A DNA stretch of 64,000 nt from Pedobacter sp. ok626 (GTDB taxonomy: Bacteria > Bacteroidota > Bacteroidia > Sphingobacteriales > Sphingobacteriaceae), in the NCBI RefSeq assembly GCF_900100435.1, contig NZ_FNEX01000013.1, positions 62,001 to 126,000 on the forward strand. Direction: 5' to 3'. Below the pieces are notes generated by a model. The model saw only the letters and a list, made by a program, of their open reading frames with translations. It was not told where the DNA came from and ran no database searches. Positions 36,595-45,457 of the stretch are shown here, piece after piece (the first letter of the stretch is position 1; the number at the start of each line of letters is the position of its first letter). Position numbers and translations under genes: made by a program.

Positions 36595-37545
36595 ATGATT
36601 AAAATACTTGCAAACGATGGGATTGATCCTATCGGTAAAAAAATATTAGAAGATGCTGGTTTTGTAGTGGATACCGAGACTGTTCCTCAGGATCAGTTGG
36701 TTGAAGCTTTAAAAAACTATGACGGTATTACCGTTAGAAGTGCAACCAAATTACGTAAGGATTTGATTGACCAGGTGCCTAACTTAAAATTGATTGGTAG
36801 AGGTGGTGTTGGAATGGATAATATTGATGTAGAATACGCCCGTAGTAAAGGCATTGCAGTGGTAAATACACCTGCAGCTTCGTCATTGTCTGTTGCTGAA
36901 CTGGTTTTTGCACATTTGTTTACTGGTATCCGTTTTTTACAGGATGCTAACAGAAAAATGCCTGTTGAAGGTGCTACTAAGTTTAATGCTTTGAAAAAAG
37001 CTTATGCTGGTGGTGTTGAATTACAAGGCAAAACTATGGGTATTATCGGTTTCGGTCGTATTGGTCGTGAAACTGCTAAAGTTGCCCTTAGATTAGGTAT
37101 GAATGTATTGGCTTATGATCTTTATCCTGCTGAAGGTACTTTACCTTTGACTTTCCAGGGTGGTGTTTCTGTAGAGATTCCTTTCAAAACTGTATCCTTA
37201 GATGAGGTAATTGCAAACAGTGATTTCATTAGCTTACATACTCCATTTGCAGATAAGCCTATTTTGGGTGCTGAAGAGTTTGCTAAGATGAAAGCAGGTG
37301 TTGGTGTAGTGAACTGCTCTAGAGGTGGTACGATTGATGAGGCGGCTTTAATTGCGGCTTTAGACAGTGGTCAAGTTTCTTTTGCAGGATTAGACGTTTT
37401 TGATAACGAACCTACTCCAGATGCAGCTATTTTACAGCATGCAAAAATATCTTTAACGCCTCATATTGGTGCTGCAACCAATGAAGCTCAGGAACGTATT
37501 GGTACGGAACTAGCTTCGTTAATTATTGAGCACTTTAATAAATAA
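36595..37545 (+). CDS. serA: D-3-phosphoglycerate dehydrogenase-like 2-hydroxyacid dehydrogenase
   Basis: The protein has 316 residues from the ATG at 36595 (MIKILANDGID). It has the NAD-binding GxGxxG in GIIGFGRIGRETAKVAL and the catalytic Arg, Glu and His (NCSRGGTIDE, NEPTPDA, LTPHIGA). It is the short form of SerA without an ACT regulatory domain. Placement after serC supports the first step of serine synthesis. The name is given from that context. Confidence 0.88.
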   Translation: MIKILANDGIDPIGKKILEDAGFVVDTETVPQDQLVEALKNYDGITVRSATKLRKDLIDQVPNLKLIGRGGVGMDNIDVEYARSKGIAVVNTPAASSLSVAELVFAHLFTGIRFLQDANRKMPVEGATKFNALKKAYAGGVELQGKTMGIIGFGRIGRETAKVALRLGMNVLAYDLYPAEGTLPLTFQGGVSVEIPFKTVSLDEVIANSDFISLHTPFADKPILGAEEFAKMKAGVGVVNCSRGGTIDEAALIAALDSGQVSFAGLDVFDNEPTPDAAILQHAKISLTPHIGAATNEAQERIGTELASLIIEHFNK

Positions 37546-37560
37546 GTAAAGTATAAAGAA

Positions 37561-37595
37561 GGGTACCCAATAATTGAATTGGGTGCCCTTTTATT
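37561..37595 (+). terminator. Terminator after serA
   Basis: GGGTACCCAA and TTGGGTGCCC pair with small mismatches, followed by TTTTATTTT. Confidence 0.7.
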
Positions 37596-37605
37596 TTAAC
37601 CAAAT

Positions 37606-38850
37606 ATGCCCTGTATTAAACCCTTCTGCGCATTTATGCCCGCAGTGTCTTTGCAATCGTTGGTTGTGACGCGTCCGCTTGAAAATTATAGTATGGGCGA
37701 AGCACGGTTAATTGCTTCCGAAAATGCATGTAGTTTTCTTCATTTGATTGACCCGGAGCTGGATAATCCCTACTTGCGTGGCACAAGACAAGAACTCATC
37801 TTTAAAAAGATCAGCGAGAACTTAGAAGGCTTTATTGAGCATAAATATTTGGTGAAACAAACTGCTCCTTCCATTTACATATACCAGGTAAAACACGATG
37901 ACCTGATCCAAACGGGAATATGGACGCTTACGCATATTGATGATTACCTGGAAGGCAGGATAAAAAAACACGAATCTACAGTAGAACGCAGAGAAAAGCT
38001 ATTGGCCGATTATCTGCAACAAACAGGGTTGGATGCGAATCCGGTTCTGGTTACCTATCATCCCGATAGGGTTGTTGATCGGGTAATAAAGCAATATTTA
38101 CAGCTAGCGCCTAATCTTGATTTTGTCTTTGCAGATGGTACGGAGCATAAAATCTGGTCCATTTCTGATGAAACTGATTTGGCTGCTATTGTAACCGCAT
38201 TTGCGCAGATGCCTGCGGTTTATATTGCAGACGGACATCATCGCGCCGCGTCTATGGCGAAAATGGGAATGCAAAAGAAAATGCTGAATGGTGCTAAGCA
38301 CAATGGTACCGAAGCCTATAACTATTTCAGTACGGTTTACATGAATACCAATGAGGTAAAGGTGCTGGAGTTTAATCGGTTGATCCGGGATATTGGAACT
38401 TTAACTGGAGCCGAGTTTATCACAGCGCTGCATAAGTCATTCCTTGTCGAAAAATCGGACATTCCGGTAAAACCTAATGCTTTACATAAAATCGGGATGT
38501 ATTTTGATCATCAATGGTATGTACTTAGGCCGAAGTCTGGAATATACAATGAAAAGGATCCGGTGGAAGTGCTTGATGTGAGTATTTTGCAGAACTTTAT
38601 ATTGGAGCCGATATTGAAGATTAACGATCCAAGAACGGATGCACGAATTACTTTTGAAGGGGGAAGGACCCCTGTAGCTGATTTGCAAACTAAGGTAGAT
38701 AATAGCCTGTTTGCAGTAGCTTTTGTGTTGCACCCAACTTCTGTAGCACAAGTGATCGCTGTAGCTGATGCAGGCGGGGTAATGCCGCCTAAGTCGACCT
38801 GGGTTGAGCCTAAGTTTCTTGTAGGCCTACTCACCAGCTATTTTAACTAA
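37606..38850 (+). CDS. DUF1015 domain protein
   Basis: The 414-residue protein covers the whole DUF1015 family (IKPFCAFMPA near the start, YIADGHHRAASMAKM in the middle, LHPTSVAQVIAVADAGGVMPPKSTWVEPKFLVGLL at the end, read in parts). The GHHR motif suggests catalysis or phosphate binding, but function is not established. The cluster serC-serA-DUF1015 is common in Bacteroidota. Its stop overlaps the convergent small gene by 3 bp. Confidence 0.93.
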   Translation: MPCIKPFCAFMPAVSLQSLVVTRPLENYSMGEARLIASENACSFLHLIDPELDNPYLRGTRQELIFKKISENLEGFIEHKYLVKQTAPSIYIYQVKHDDLIQTGIWTLTHIDDYLEGRIKKHESTVERREKLLADYLQQTGLDANPVLVTYHPDRVVDRVIKQYLQLAPNLDFVFADGTEHKIWSISDETDLAAIVTAFAQMPAVYIADGHHRAASMAKMGMQKKMLNGAKHNGTEAYNYFSTVYMNTNEVKVLEFNRLIRDIGTLTGAEFITALHKSFLVEKSDIPVKPNALHKIGMYFDHQWYVLRPKSGIYNEKDPVEVLDVSILQNFILEPILKINDPRTDARITFEGGRTPVADLQTKVDNSLFAVAFVLHPTSVAQVIAVADAGGVMPPKSTWVEPKFLVGLLTSYFN

Positions 38851-38990
38851 AGCGAGTTGGTAACTGTCCAGTATTTGTAGCCGAGTATTGCTTTTTGCAC
38901 GTTGGTTAATTTCATAGGATCGACCTTGTACAGTTTGGGCAATAGTAGTTTATTGAGCTTCACAAGTATTTTAAAGAATTGCTTTTTCAT
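38847..38990 (-). CDS. Small basic protein, 47 residues
   Basis: A 48-codon frame starts MKKQFFKILVKLNKLLLPKL and ends YWTVTNSL. It is strongly basic and probably helical. It starts 2 bp after the ABM-domain gene ends on the same strand, and overlaps the DUF1015 stop. Similar short proteins are found in other Bacteroidota and are sometimes labelled SsrA-binding protein without basis. I would call it a conserved small protein of unknown function; the recollection needs a search. Confidence 0.65.
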   Translation of the reverse strand: MKKQFFKILVKLNKLLLPKLYKVDPMKLTNVQKAILGYKYWTVTNSL

Positions 38991-38992
38991 TA

Positions 38993-39277
38993 CTAAGTAT
39001 CAAGCAAACTCCATGCCTCAGCTTTCATTTTAAAATTAGGCTTTACGACTGCCCATGTGGTCTTGAATAGTTCTGAGTCGCGGTAGGCATTTAAATGCGT
39101 CTCATCGGCCCAATGGCTTATGGTGAAGTATATTTCAGGGTTGTTGTGATCTTGTAGCAATTGTACACCAGTGCAGCCTTTGAAGGTCGCAATTTTAGGC
39201 TGTACAGATTTGAACAGGACTTTGAACTCGGCTATAAAGGCCGGAGAAAAATGCATTTTAACTACACGAACTAACAT
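38993..39277 (-). CDS. Antibiotic biosynthesis monooxygenase (ABM) domain protein
   Basis: A 94-residue protein with the ferredoxin-like ABM fold: MLVRVVKMHFSPAFIAEF at the N-terminus and FTISHWADETHLNAYRDSELF in the second half. Such small dimers include quinol monooxygenases and haem-degrading enzymes, but the conserved residues needed to separate these are not clear. It sits between the SAM hydrolase gene (9 bp gap) and the 47-residue gene, probably as one operon. Confidence 0.9.
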   Translation of the reverse strand: MLVRVVKMHFSPAFIAEFKVLFKSVQPKIATFKGCTGVQLLQDHNNPEIYFTISHWADETHLNAYRDSELFKTTWAVVKPNFKMKAEAWSLLDT

Positions 39278-39286
39278 AAGGGGTGT

Positions 39287-40066
39287 TTAAGAGTGGAATT
39301 CGACCCTAACGATATCGTTAAGGTGTAGGCCAAGTAATCCGCTGGCCTTGCCCTTGTTGATGGCAATTTCGAGGTGGTTACTGATGCCAAATAAGCAGAG
39401 CTTTTCTCCTTCCGGAACTTCATTGTAATGCCAGCTCAACTGGTTGATGGTTTCATTTTTACGGAAGTAAAGCGTGAAATCTCTATTCTGTTGAATTTTG
39501 GTAAACAATTCTTTAGTAATGTTGGTGATCACATTGCTAAAGGTATCGATGTATATTACACTTCCCCTAATGATATCGCGTTCGATAACAGGGTTTAGTA
39601 GCATTCTTTCTTCGATGTTGTCGGTGGTAACGCCAATATCTTGCAGTTTGGCGCCTTTGGCCAGCTGAGTTGCGGCCTTAACGAAAATATCGACAAGGGG
39701 GAAGTGCAGGTATTTTAGATCCTGCATAATGTTTAGTTCCACAATTTCTTCGGGTTTTTCGTCAAACAGTAAAGAGAAAATACCATTATCGGCACCTACA
39801 AAAAAATGATCTTTATATTTTAAAGCGATGTATTTAGTGTGTTGACTGAATACAGAATCGATCCCAATCAGGTGAACTGTCCCTTTTGGGAAGTAGGGGT
39901 AGACGTTCTTTAAAACAAAAGCTGCGTGCGAAATATTAAAGGATGGCACTTCATGTGTTACATCAACAATTGTAGCTGTAGGTAAGATACTCAGTATACT
40001 TCCCTTAAGGGCAGCCTGATAGAAATCTTTTGAACCTAAATCTGTTGTTAAAGTAATAATGGCCAT
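39287..40066 (-). CDS. SAM hydrolase (DUF62, SAM hydroxide adenosyltransferase)
   Basis: The 259-residue protein, from the ATG at 40066 (MAIITLTTDLGSKDFY), has the DUF62 signature TLTTDLGSKDFY, HEVPSFNISHAAFVL, VHLIGIDSVFS and FFVGADNGIFS. Family members split SAM into adenosine and methionine with hydroxide; fluorinases and chlorinases are distant relatives. A longer frame up to 40126 is rejected because it would cross an inverted repeat and lacks family similarity. It is divergent from phoH. Confidence 0.92.
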   Translation of the reverse strand: MAIITLTTDLGSKDFYQAALKGSILSILPTATIVDVTHEVPSFNISHAAFVLKNVYPYFPKGTVHLIGIDSVFSQHTKYIALKYKDHFFVGADNGIFSLLFDEKPEEIVELNIMQDLKYLHFPLVDIFVKAATQLAKGAKLQDIGVTTDNIEERMLLNPVIERDIIRGSVIYIDTFSNVITNITKELFTKIQQNRDFTLYFRKNETINQLSWHYNEVPEGEKLCLFGISNHLEIAINKGKASGLLGLHLNDIVRVEFHS

Positions 40067-40067
40067 T

Positions 40068-40131
40068 AAAAATTGAATATTTATTCTTAATCTTGCGTAA
40101 GCGGCAAATCGCGTACAAATATTCAATTTTT
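40068..40131. promoter_or_regulatory. 15-bp perfect inverted repeat in a divergent promoter region
   Basis: AAAAATTGAATATTT (40068-40082) and AAATATTCAATTTTT (40117-40131) are exact reverse complements, 34 bp apart. The left arm begins 1 bp after the SAM hydrolase start codon ends, and the right arm ends 37 bp before the phoH start, so a protein or loop could control both genes. Confidence 0.6.
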
Positions 40132-40168
40132 ATATCAAAATATACACTCCTATCTAAAAAACAATATT

Positions 40169-41137
40169 TTGAACGAACTGAAATTAACATTAGAATCGGT
40201 AGATCCAGCCCAGTTTTGGGGCACAAACAATGAGCATTACGAGCTTATAAAAAATGCTTTTCCCAAGTTAAAATTGGTAGCAAGAGGCACAGACGTAAAG
40301 GTACTTGGTGAAGATCAGGAGCTTAAAGGATTTGAGTATAAGTATTACCAGCTGCTTGAGCATCTGGAGAAATACAGCGCTTTAACCCCAAATGATGTGG
40401 AGGCAATTTTAGGCTCAAAAAAAATATCAGACACTATTGAACCGGGCACAGAAAAGCCTGCCAATACCGGAGGTGGCGGCGAGGTAATCGTTTTTGGTAC
40501 GAATGGTTTATTGGTAAAGGCCAGAACCGCCAATCAGCGTAAGATGGTGGAGAGTATGGGGAAGAATGATGTACTTTTTGCTATTGGTCCTGCCGGAACT
40601 GGAAAGACCTATACTGCTGTAGCCTTAGCGGTTAGAGCATTGAAAAACAAAGAGATCAAACGCATCATATTAACCCGTCCTGCCGTAGAGGCTGGTGAAA
40701 ACTTAGGTTTTCTTCCGGGAGATTTGAAGGAAAAGGTTGATCCATATCTTCGCCCCTTGTATGATGCATTGGATGATATGATCCCTGCTGAGAAATTAAA
40801 GACTTATATAGAAAACAGAACAATTGAGATTGCTCCTCTGGCATTTATGCGTGGAAGGACATTGGATAACTGTTATGTGATTTTAGATGAGGCGCAGAAT
40901 TCGACAGATTTACAATTGAAAATGTTTTTGACCCGTATGGGGCCTTCTGCAAAGATGATTGTAACTGGAGATATCACTCAAATAGATTTACCGAAGAAAC
41001 AGATGTCGGGACTGCACAATGCATTGCGTATACTTGATGATATACCTGGCATTGATATCATTTATCTGAATGGGGATGATGTGGTAAGGCATAAGTTGGT
41101 GAAAAGAATATTAAAAGCCTACGGCGATATACAATAA
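40169..41137 (+). CDS. PhoH family ATPase
   Basis: The 322-residue protein has an N-terminal extension with a KH-like part, then the PhoH P-loop [17 protein letters not shown] (Walker A), [20 protein letters not shown] and the Walker [11 protein letters not shown]. The start is TTG at 40169; no ATG gives a full-length N-terminus. PhoH is a predicted RNA-related ATPase. purC follows 35 bp downstream. Confidence 0.93.
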   Translation: MNELKLTLESVDPAQFWGTNNEHYELIKNAFPKLKLVARGTDVKVLGEDQELKGFEYKYYQLLEHLEKYSALTPNDVEAILGSKKISDTIEPGTEKPANTGGGGEVIVFGTNGLLVKARTANQRKMVESMGKNDVLFAIGPAGTGKTYTAVALAVRALKNKEIKRIILTRPAVEAGENLGFLPGDLKEKVDPYLRPLYDALDDMIPAEKLKTYIENRTIEIAPLAFMRGRTLDNCYVILDEAQNSTDLQLKMFLTRMGPSAKMIVTGDITQIDLPKKQMSGLHNALRILDDIPGIDIIYLNGDDVVRHKLVKRILKAYGDIQ

Positions 41138-41172
41138 TTAAAAACAATACAAAAAGCTTTTTGGCAAATACC

Positions 41173-42117
41173 ATGACAGCAATTAAAGAAACAAATTTTA
41201 GCTTTCCAAAGCAGACCAATTTTTATAAGGGAAAAGTGCGCGACGTGTACACTATCGATAACCAGTTTATGGCTATGGTGGTTACAGATAGAATATCTGC
41301 GTTTGATGTGGTTTTACCTGAAGCAATACCTTTTAAAGGACAGGTGTTAAACCAGATTGCGGCTAAGTTTTTAAATGCCACAAAGGATATCGTGCCTAAC
41401 TGGGTAATTAGTGTACCTGATGAAATGGTAACCGTAGGTCGCATTTGCGATCCTTTTAAAGTTGAAATGGTAGTGCGTGGATACCTGGCAGGACATGCCT
41501 GGAGAGAATACAGTGCAGGCAGACGTAGCGTATGCGGCGTTGCTTTACCAGAAGGATTGAAAGAAAATGACAAGCTTCCTCAGCCGATCATTACACCTAC
41601 TACCAAAGCGGCTGTTGGTCATGATGAGGATATTTCGAGGGAAGATATCTTAGCAAAAGGCATTGTGTCTGAAGCTGATTATGTACAGCTTGAAAAATAT
41701 ACTTTCGCTTTATATGAGCGTGGTACACAAATGGCTGCTGATAGGGGATTGATCCTGGTTGATACCAAATATGAGTTCGGCAAAGTTGGCGAAGAGATAT
41801 TTTTGATCGATGAGATTCATACTCCAGATTCTTCGCGTTATTTTTACGCAGAAGGCTATGCCGAGCGACAAGATAAGCTTGAGCCTCAGAAGCAACTGTC
41901 GAAAGAGTTTGTGCGCAAATGGTTAATCGAGAATGGCTTTCAAGGGAAAGACGGGCAAACAGTGCCTATAATGACACCTGAGATCGTAAATTCTATATCG
42001 GATCGTTATATTGAGCTTTATGAGCAAATCACCGGTGATCAGTTCATCAAAAATGAACAATCGGATGTGGTAGCTCGTATTGAAAAGAATGTATTAGGGT
42101 TTTTAAATAGCCTTTAA
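41173..42117 (+). CDS. purC: Phosphoribosylaminoimidazole-succinocarboxamide synthase
   Basis: The 314-residue SAICAR synthetase of purine synthesis carries [28 protein letters not shown] (read in two parts), [15 protein letters not shown] and LVDTKYEFG. The ATG at 41173 (MTAIKE) is preferred over the TTG at 41161. It is slightly longer than E. coli PurC, as in many Bacteroidota. It follows phoH closely. Confidence 0.97.
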   Translation: MTAIKETNFSFPKQTNFYKGKVRDVYTIDNQFMAMVVTDRISAFDVVLPEAIPFKGQVLNQIAAKFLNATKDIVPNWVISVPDEMVTVGRICDPFKVEMVVRGYLAGHAWREYSAGRRSVCGVALPEGLKENDKLPQPIITPTTKAAVGHDEDISREDILAKGIVSEADYVQLEKYTFALYERGTQMAADRGLILVDTKYEFGKVGEEIFLIDEIHTPDSSRYFYAEGYAERQDKLEPQKQLSKEFVRKWLIENGFQGKDGQTVPIMTPEIVNSISDRYIELYEQITGDQFIKNEQSDVVARIEKNVLGFLNSL

Positions 42118-42255
42118 TCTTTTAATTGTACATATTGCCTTGTGCAATATGTACAAATGTTGTAAAGTGCCTGTTTAAATAAGGATAAGTTTTAAACAGG
42201 TATTCATATACAGATAAAATTAATTACTTTCGCATTAGACTAAATTATCAATATC

Positions 42256-42642
42256 ATGAAATTTTCAGTAGATAAGCATGAAAAGTATGTTGTTTTAAAA
42301 CTCAACGAATCGAAGTTAACAAATGACAATACACCGAAGTTGAAATCTGAGTTCATTTTATTGAACACAGAAGGATACTGTAACATCGTATTAGATTTAT
42401 CAGCGGTAAAACAGTGTGAAGATTCACAGGATTTGAGCAGTTTGCTTTTTGGAGACAGGCTTTGCAAAAAAGCAAATGGGTTGTTTATTGTTACGGGCGT
42501 AAATAGCGTTGTAGCAAAGATTTTAGAGATGTCAAATCTTGACCAGTCGCTAACTATCGTTTCCAAAGTGGACGAAGCTACCGACTTGATCTTTATGGAA
42601 GAAATCGAAAAAGAACTTTTAGGAAGTGTAGACAAAGGTTAA
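42256..42642 (+). CDS. STAS domain protein (anti-sigma factor antagonist-like)
   Basis: A 128-residue single-domain protein with the STAS pattern (VVLKLNESKLTNDNTPKLKSEF, NIVLDLSAVKQCEDSQDLSSLL). In SpoIIAA a Ser in this loop is phosphorylated; here DSQDLSS supplies candidate Ser residues. No anti-sigma kinase is adjacent. The stop overlaps the RNase Z start by 1 bp, so the two are translationally coupled. Function is uncertain. Confidence 0.88.
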   Translation: MKFSVDKHEKYVVLKLNESKLTNDNTPKLKSEFILLNTEGYCNIVLDLSAVKQCEDSQDLSSLLFGDRLCKKANGLFIVTGVNSVVAKILEMSNLDQSLTIVSKVDEATDLIFMEEIEKELLGSVDKG

Positions 42643-43553
42643 TGAAGTTTGAGGTTACTATTTTAGGCAGTAGTTCTGCTACCCCTGTATACAATAGGAA
42701 TCCTACGGCACAGCTTTTAAACTGCAATGAAAAGTTCTATCTGATAGATTGCGGTGAAGGTACCCAACAACAGCTCATCAGATTTGGGTTTAAAGCAAAT
42801 AAAATAGATTTTATTTTCATCAGCCATTTACATGGTGATCACTATTTCGGATTGATTGGATTGCTTTCTAGTCTACATTTAAACGGACGTGTGAAGCCGA
42901 TGATCATATTTGCTCCTGTTGCGCTGCAGGAAATACTTGCTTTGCAGTTTAAGCATTCCGAAACGGTTATTAGGTATCCTATTGAGTTTGTCGCCATAGA
43001 AGCGGATAAGCCAACCCAGATTTTTGAGAATGCAGATTTGACCGTTGAAACTATTGTTTTAAATCATAGGATTCCATGTACAGGCTTTTCTTTTGTACAA
43101 AAGAAAAGGTTGCGTAAGCTGATGGTTGAAAAACTGGAAGCGGAACAGATTCCATTGGAATATTACCCTTTGCTAAAAAGGGGCGTAGACCTGGATTTAC
43201 CTGATGGCAGAGTTTTGCTAAACGCAGATTATACGACCGATTCAGAACGTCCGAAAAAGTATTGCTACTGCTCGGATACTTTATTTGATGAAGGTTATTT
43301 TGAAACAATAAAAGGGGCTGATACCCTATATCACGAAGCTACCTTTTTGCATGAGATGTTAGATAGGGCCAATCAAACTCATCATACGACTGCATTACAG
43401 GCGGCTCAGATCGCTAAAGAGACTGGCGCTGCTAAATTGCTTATTGGGCACTTTTCATCCCGATACAAGACCTTACAGCCCTTGTTGGAAGAAGCCCGAT
43501 CGGTGTTTGAAAATACCGAGCTCGCTATAGAAGGAAATACTTATTCCATATAA
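42642..43553 (+). CDS. rnz: Ribonuclease Z
   Basis: The 303-residue metallo-beta-lactamase-fold enzyme matures tRNA 3' ends. It has the zinc motif HLHGDHYFG, the following His in LNHRIPCTGFSF, the Asp in YCSDT, and a later HHTTALQAAQIA and GHFSSRY. Length fits the short bacterial form. It ends at a strong hairpin. Confidence 0.95.
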   Translation: MKFEVTILGSSSATPVYNRNPTAQLLNCNEKFYLIDCGEGTQQQLIRFGFKANKIDFIFISHLHGDHYFGLIGLLSSLHLNGRVKPMIIFAPVALQEILALQFKHSETVIRYPIEFVAIEADKPTQIFENADLTVETIVLNHRIPCTGFSFVQKKRLRKLMVEKLEAEQIPLEYYPLLKRGVDLDLPDGRVLLNADYTTDSERPKKYCYCSDTLFDEGYFETIKGADTLYHEATFLHEMLDRANQTHHTTALQAAQIAKETGAAKLLIGHFSSRYKTLQPLLEEARSVFENTELAIEGNTYSI

Positions 43554-43556
43554 AAC

Positions 43557-43593
43557 AAAAAGGCTTCAGCATTTGCTGAAGCCTTTTTGTTTT
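43557..43593. terminator. Bidirectional terminator after rnz
   Basis: AAAAAGGCTTCAGCA pairs with TGCTGAAGCCTTTTT with a short loop, between convergent rnz and the MCE gene. Confidence 0.9.
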
Positions 43594-43608
43594 AATGATA
43601 ATTTTTGC

Positions 43609-44553
43609 TTATTTATCTTTTTTACCAAAGATAGAGAAATGAACATAACGTTTAGGATGTTGCTTCAAATCTATCATCAGGCTATCCAGATTTTTAGAGG
43701 CATTGGTTAAATTTTCGTACATCTTAGTGTCATTAACCAAAAGGCCTAAAGTGCCCTTTCCGTTATTAATTTTACCTACTATGCCCTGCAGATCGCTGAC
43801 AGCTTTATTTGCATTCTCAATAGTCTGTTTAAAGTTAGCGGCAGCTACCTGATCAGAGATGTTATGGATATTATTTAAAATGGCATTGATTTTTTCGTTG
43901 TTCTTCTTCAAGTTGCCGGAGATCGACTCTGCATTGGCTAAAATTGCAGAAATCCTGGAACTTTCAGATCCTACCAGGTTATCAACCTTTTTTGAGGTGC
44001 CTTCTAAAGAAGATAGGGTAGAAGCGATGCTGTTAAAGCTCTTGTCTACGTTTTTCTGGAAGTTCGGATTTAAAATAGTGTTCACACTGGTTAGTATAGA
44101 ATCCATTTTTCCAATAATCAATTCTGCTTTTTTCTGAACTGGCTGAACCGTTTCAAGCAATCCTTTTGCAACATTGGCGTTTAGGAAGTCGCCATCTTTG
44201 GCATAGTCAGTACCTGTCCCCAGCGTCAACACAATGGCTTTACTGCCTAAAAGATCAGTTCCTTCCAGTCTTGCAATACTGTTTTTTGGGATTTCATACT
44301 GGCCTTTGATTTTTAAAGTAGCCAAAATAGATCCATCTGCTTGCAATTCTAGTTTATCAACACGTCCAATCTGAAAACCGTTGATTAAAACTGGTTTCGA
44401 TACACCGAGTCCATCAACTCTGGGATATTTAGCAAACAGCACGGTCTCATCCGAAAAAATGGCATTACCTTTTAAGAAATTATAACCTACAATTAGTAGG
44501 GCGATAGAAAAGGCTGCTAATATGCCTACTTTAGTTTCGTTTGCGATCTTCAT
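43609..44553 (-). CDS. MlaD/MCE family protein
   Basis: A 314-residue protein with one N-terminal transmembrane helix (GILAAFSIALLIVGYNFL), an MCE domain (about 38-115, LFAKYPRVDGLGVSKPVLINGFQIGRV), and a long helical C-terminal half with repeated Asn-rich segments. MCE proteins form hexameric rings that move phospholipids between membranes. No MlaE or MlaF genes lie nearby in the window. It is last in a minus-strand group with two amidases. Confidence 0.93.
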   Translation of the reverse strand: MKIANETKVGILAAFSIALLIVGYNFLKGNAIFSDETVLFAKYPRVDGLGVSKPVLINGFQIGRVDKLELQADGSILATLKIKGQYEIPKNSIARLEGTDLLGSKAIVLTLGTGTDYAKDGDFLNANVAKGLLETVQPVQKKAELIIGKMDSILTSVNTILNPNFQKNVDKSFNSIASTLSSLEGTSKKVDNLVGSESSRISAILANAESISGNLKKNNEKINAILNNIHNISDQVAAANFKQTIENANKAVSDLQGIVGKINNGKGTLGLLVNDTKMYENLTNASKNLDSLMIDLKQHPKRYVHFSIFGKKDK

Positions 44554-44571
44554 TCAGTATGAGTTATTAAT

Positions 44572-45417
44572 TTAATTTATCTCAGTTTCTTTTTTATATG
44601 TTTTTACAGCTTTATAAATGGAGTTCACAATCTCGTCCTGTCCCTCAGCCGAGTTCATGTAGTCCTCTTCATTAGGGTTGGATATAAATCCAATTTCTGT
44701 TAAAACTGCAGGCATTCCACATCTTTGTAAAATTAGCAATCCTTGTTCTTTCACCCCTCTGTTTACTCTTTTGCTGTCATCTGTATAAGCATTTTGAATT
44801 AACCGGGCTAACTTTAGGCTTTTATCTCTAAAGGTATTTTTGAACAAAGATAGTATAATAAACGTTTCAGGATCATTAGGGTCATAACCATCGTAATTTT
44901 CCTTATAATTTTTTTCCAGCTTGATATCGGCGTTCTCTCTGATCGCTGCATCTTGCTCATTTAAGCGGTGTGATCCTGCAACAAATGTTTCTGTTCCACT
45001 TGTTGAAGTGTTTTTTACATAGGCATATTTTGGGGTCTTTGTCCCGTTTCTGCCTTTGGTGTAGCCTGTTATAACTCTTCTATCAGGCATAGAATTACAG
45101 TGTATGGAGATGAATATATCTGCTTTATTGTCATTGGCCAATGCTGCTCTCTTATGAAATTCGACATCTATGTCTGTTTTTCTGGTGTAAAGTATCTTTA
45201 CATCTGGCATTTCCTCTTCAAACTTCTTGCCGAGTTTTAAGGCGACTTTTAAAGCCACATTTTTTTCTAGTGAATAGCTTCCGGCCGCACCGGATTTAGG
45301 GCCGCCATGCCCTGCATCAATGACAATTGTTTTAACCTTATATCCTTGAGAAAAAGCTGCGTGTGTACTTATAAATAATGGAATGGCTAATAGGAATACA
45401 ATTTTTTTTAATCTCAT
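44572..45417 (-). CDS. N-acetylmuramoyl-L-alanine amidase, Amidase_3 family (copy 1)
   Basis: This 281-residue exported protein (signal MRLKKIVFLLAIPLFISTHAAFSQ) has the zinc amidase motifs TIVIDAGHGGPKSGA, LEKNVALKVALKL, DIFISIHCNSMP and AVLTEIGFISNPNEEDYMNS, giving the Glu and His ligands. It cleaves the stem peptide from MurNAc in the periplasm. It is a tandem paralogue of the gene at 45458-46336, with a 40 bp gap. Both end right at the catalytic domain with no SPOR or LysM part. Confidence 0.95.
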   Translation of the reverse strand: MRLKKIVFLLAIPLFISTHAAFSQGYKVKTIVIDAGHGGPKSGAAGSYSLEKNVALKVALKLGKKFEEEMPDVKILYTRKTDIDVEFHKRAALANDNKADIFISIHCNSMPDRRVITGYTKGRNGTKTPKYAYVKNTSTSGTETFVAGSHRLNEQDAAIRENADIKLEKNYKENYDGYDPNDPETFIILSLFKNTFRDKSLKLARLIQNAYTDDSKRVNRGVKEQGLLILQRCGMPAVLTEIGFISNPNEEDYMNSAEGQDEIVNSIYKAVKTYKKETEIN

Positions 45418-45457
45418 CTCTCTTTAATCTTTGTTTTAATTGCGCTGTACCGAATAA

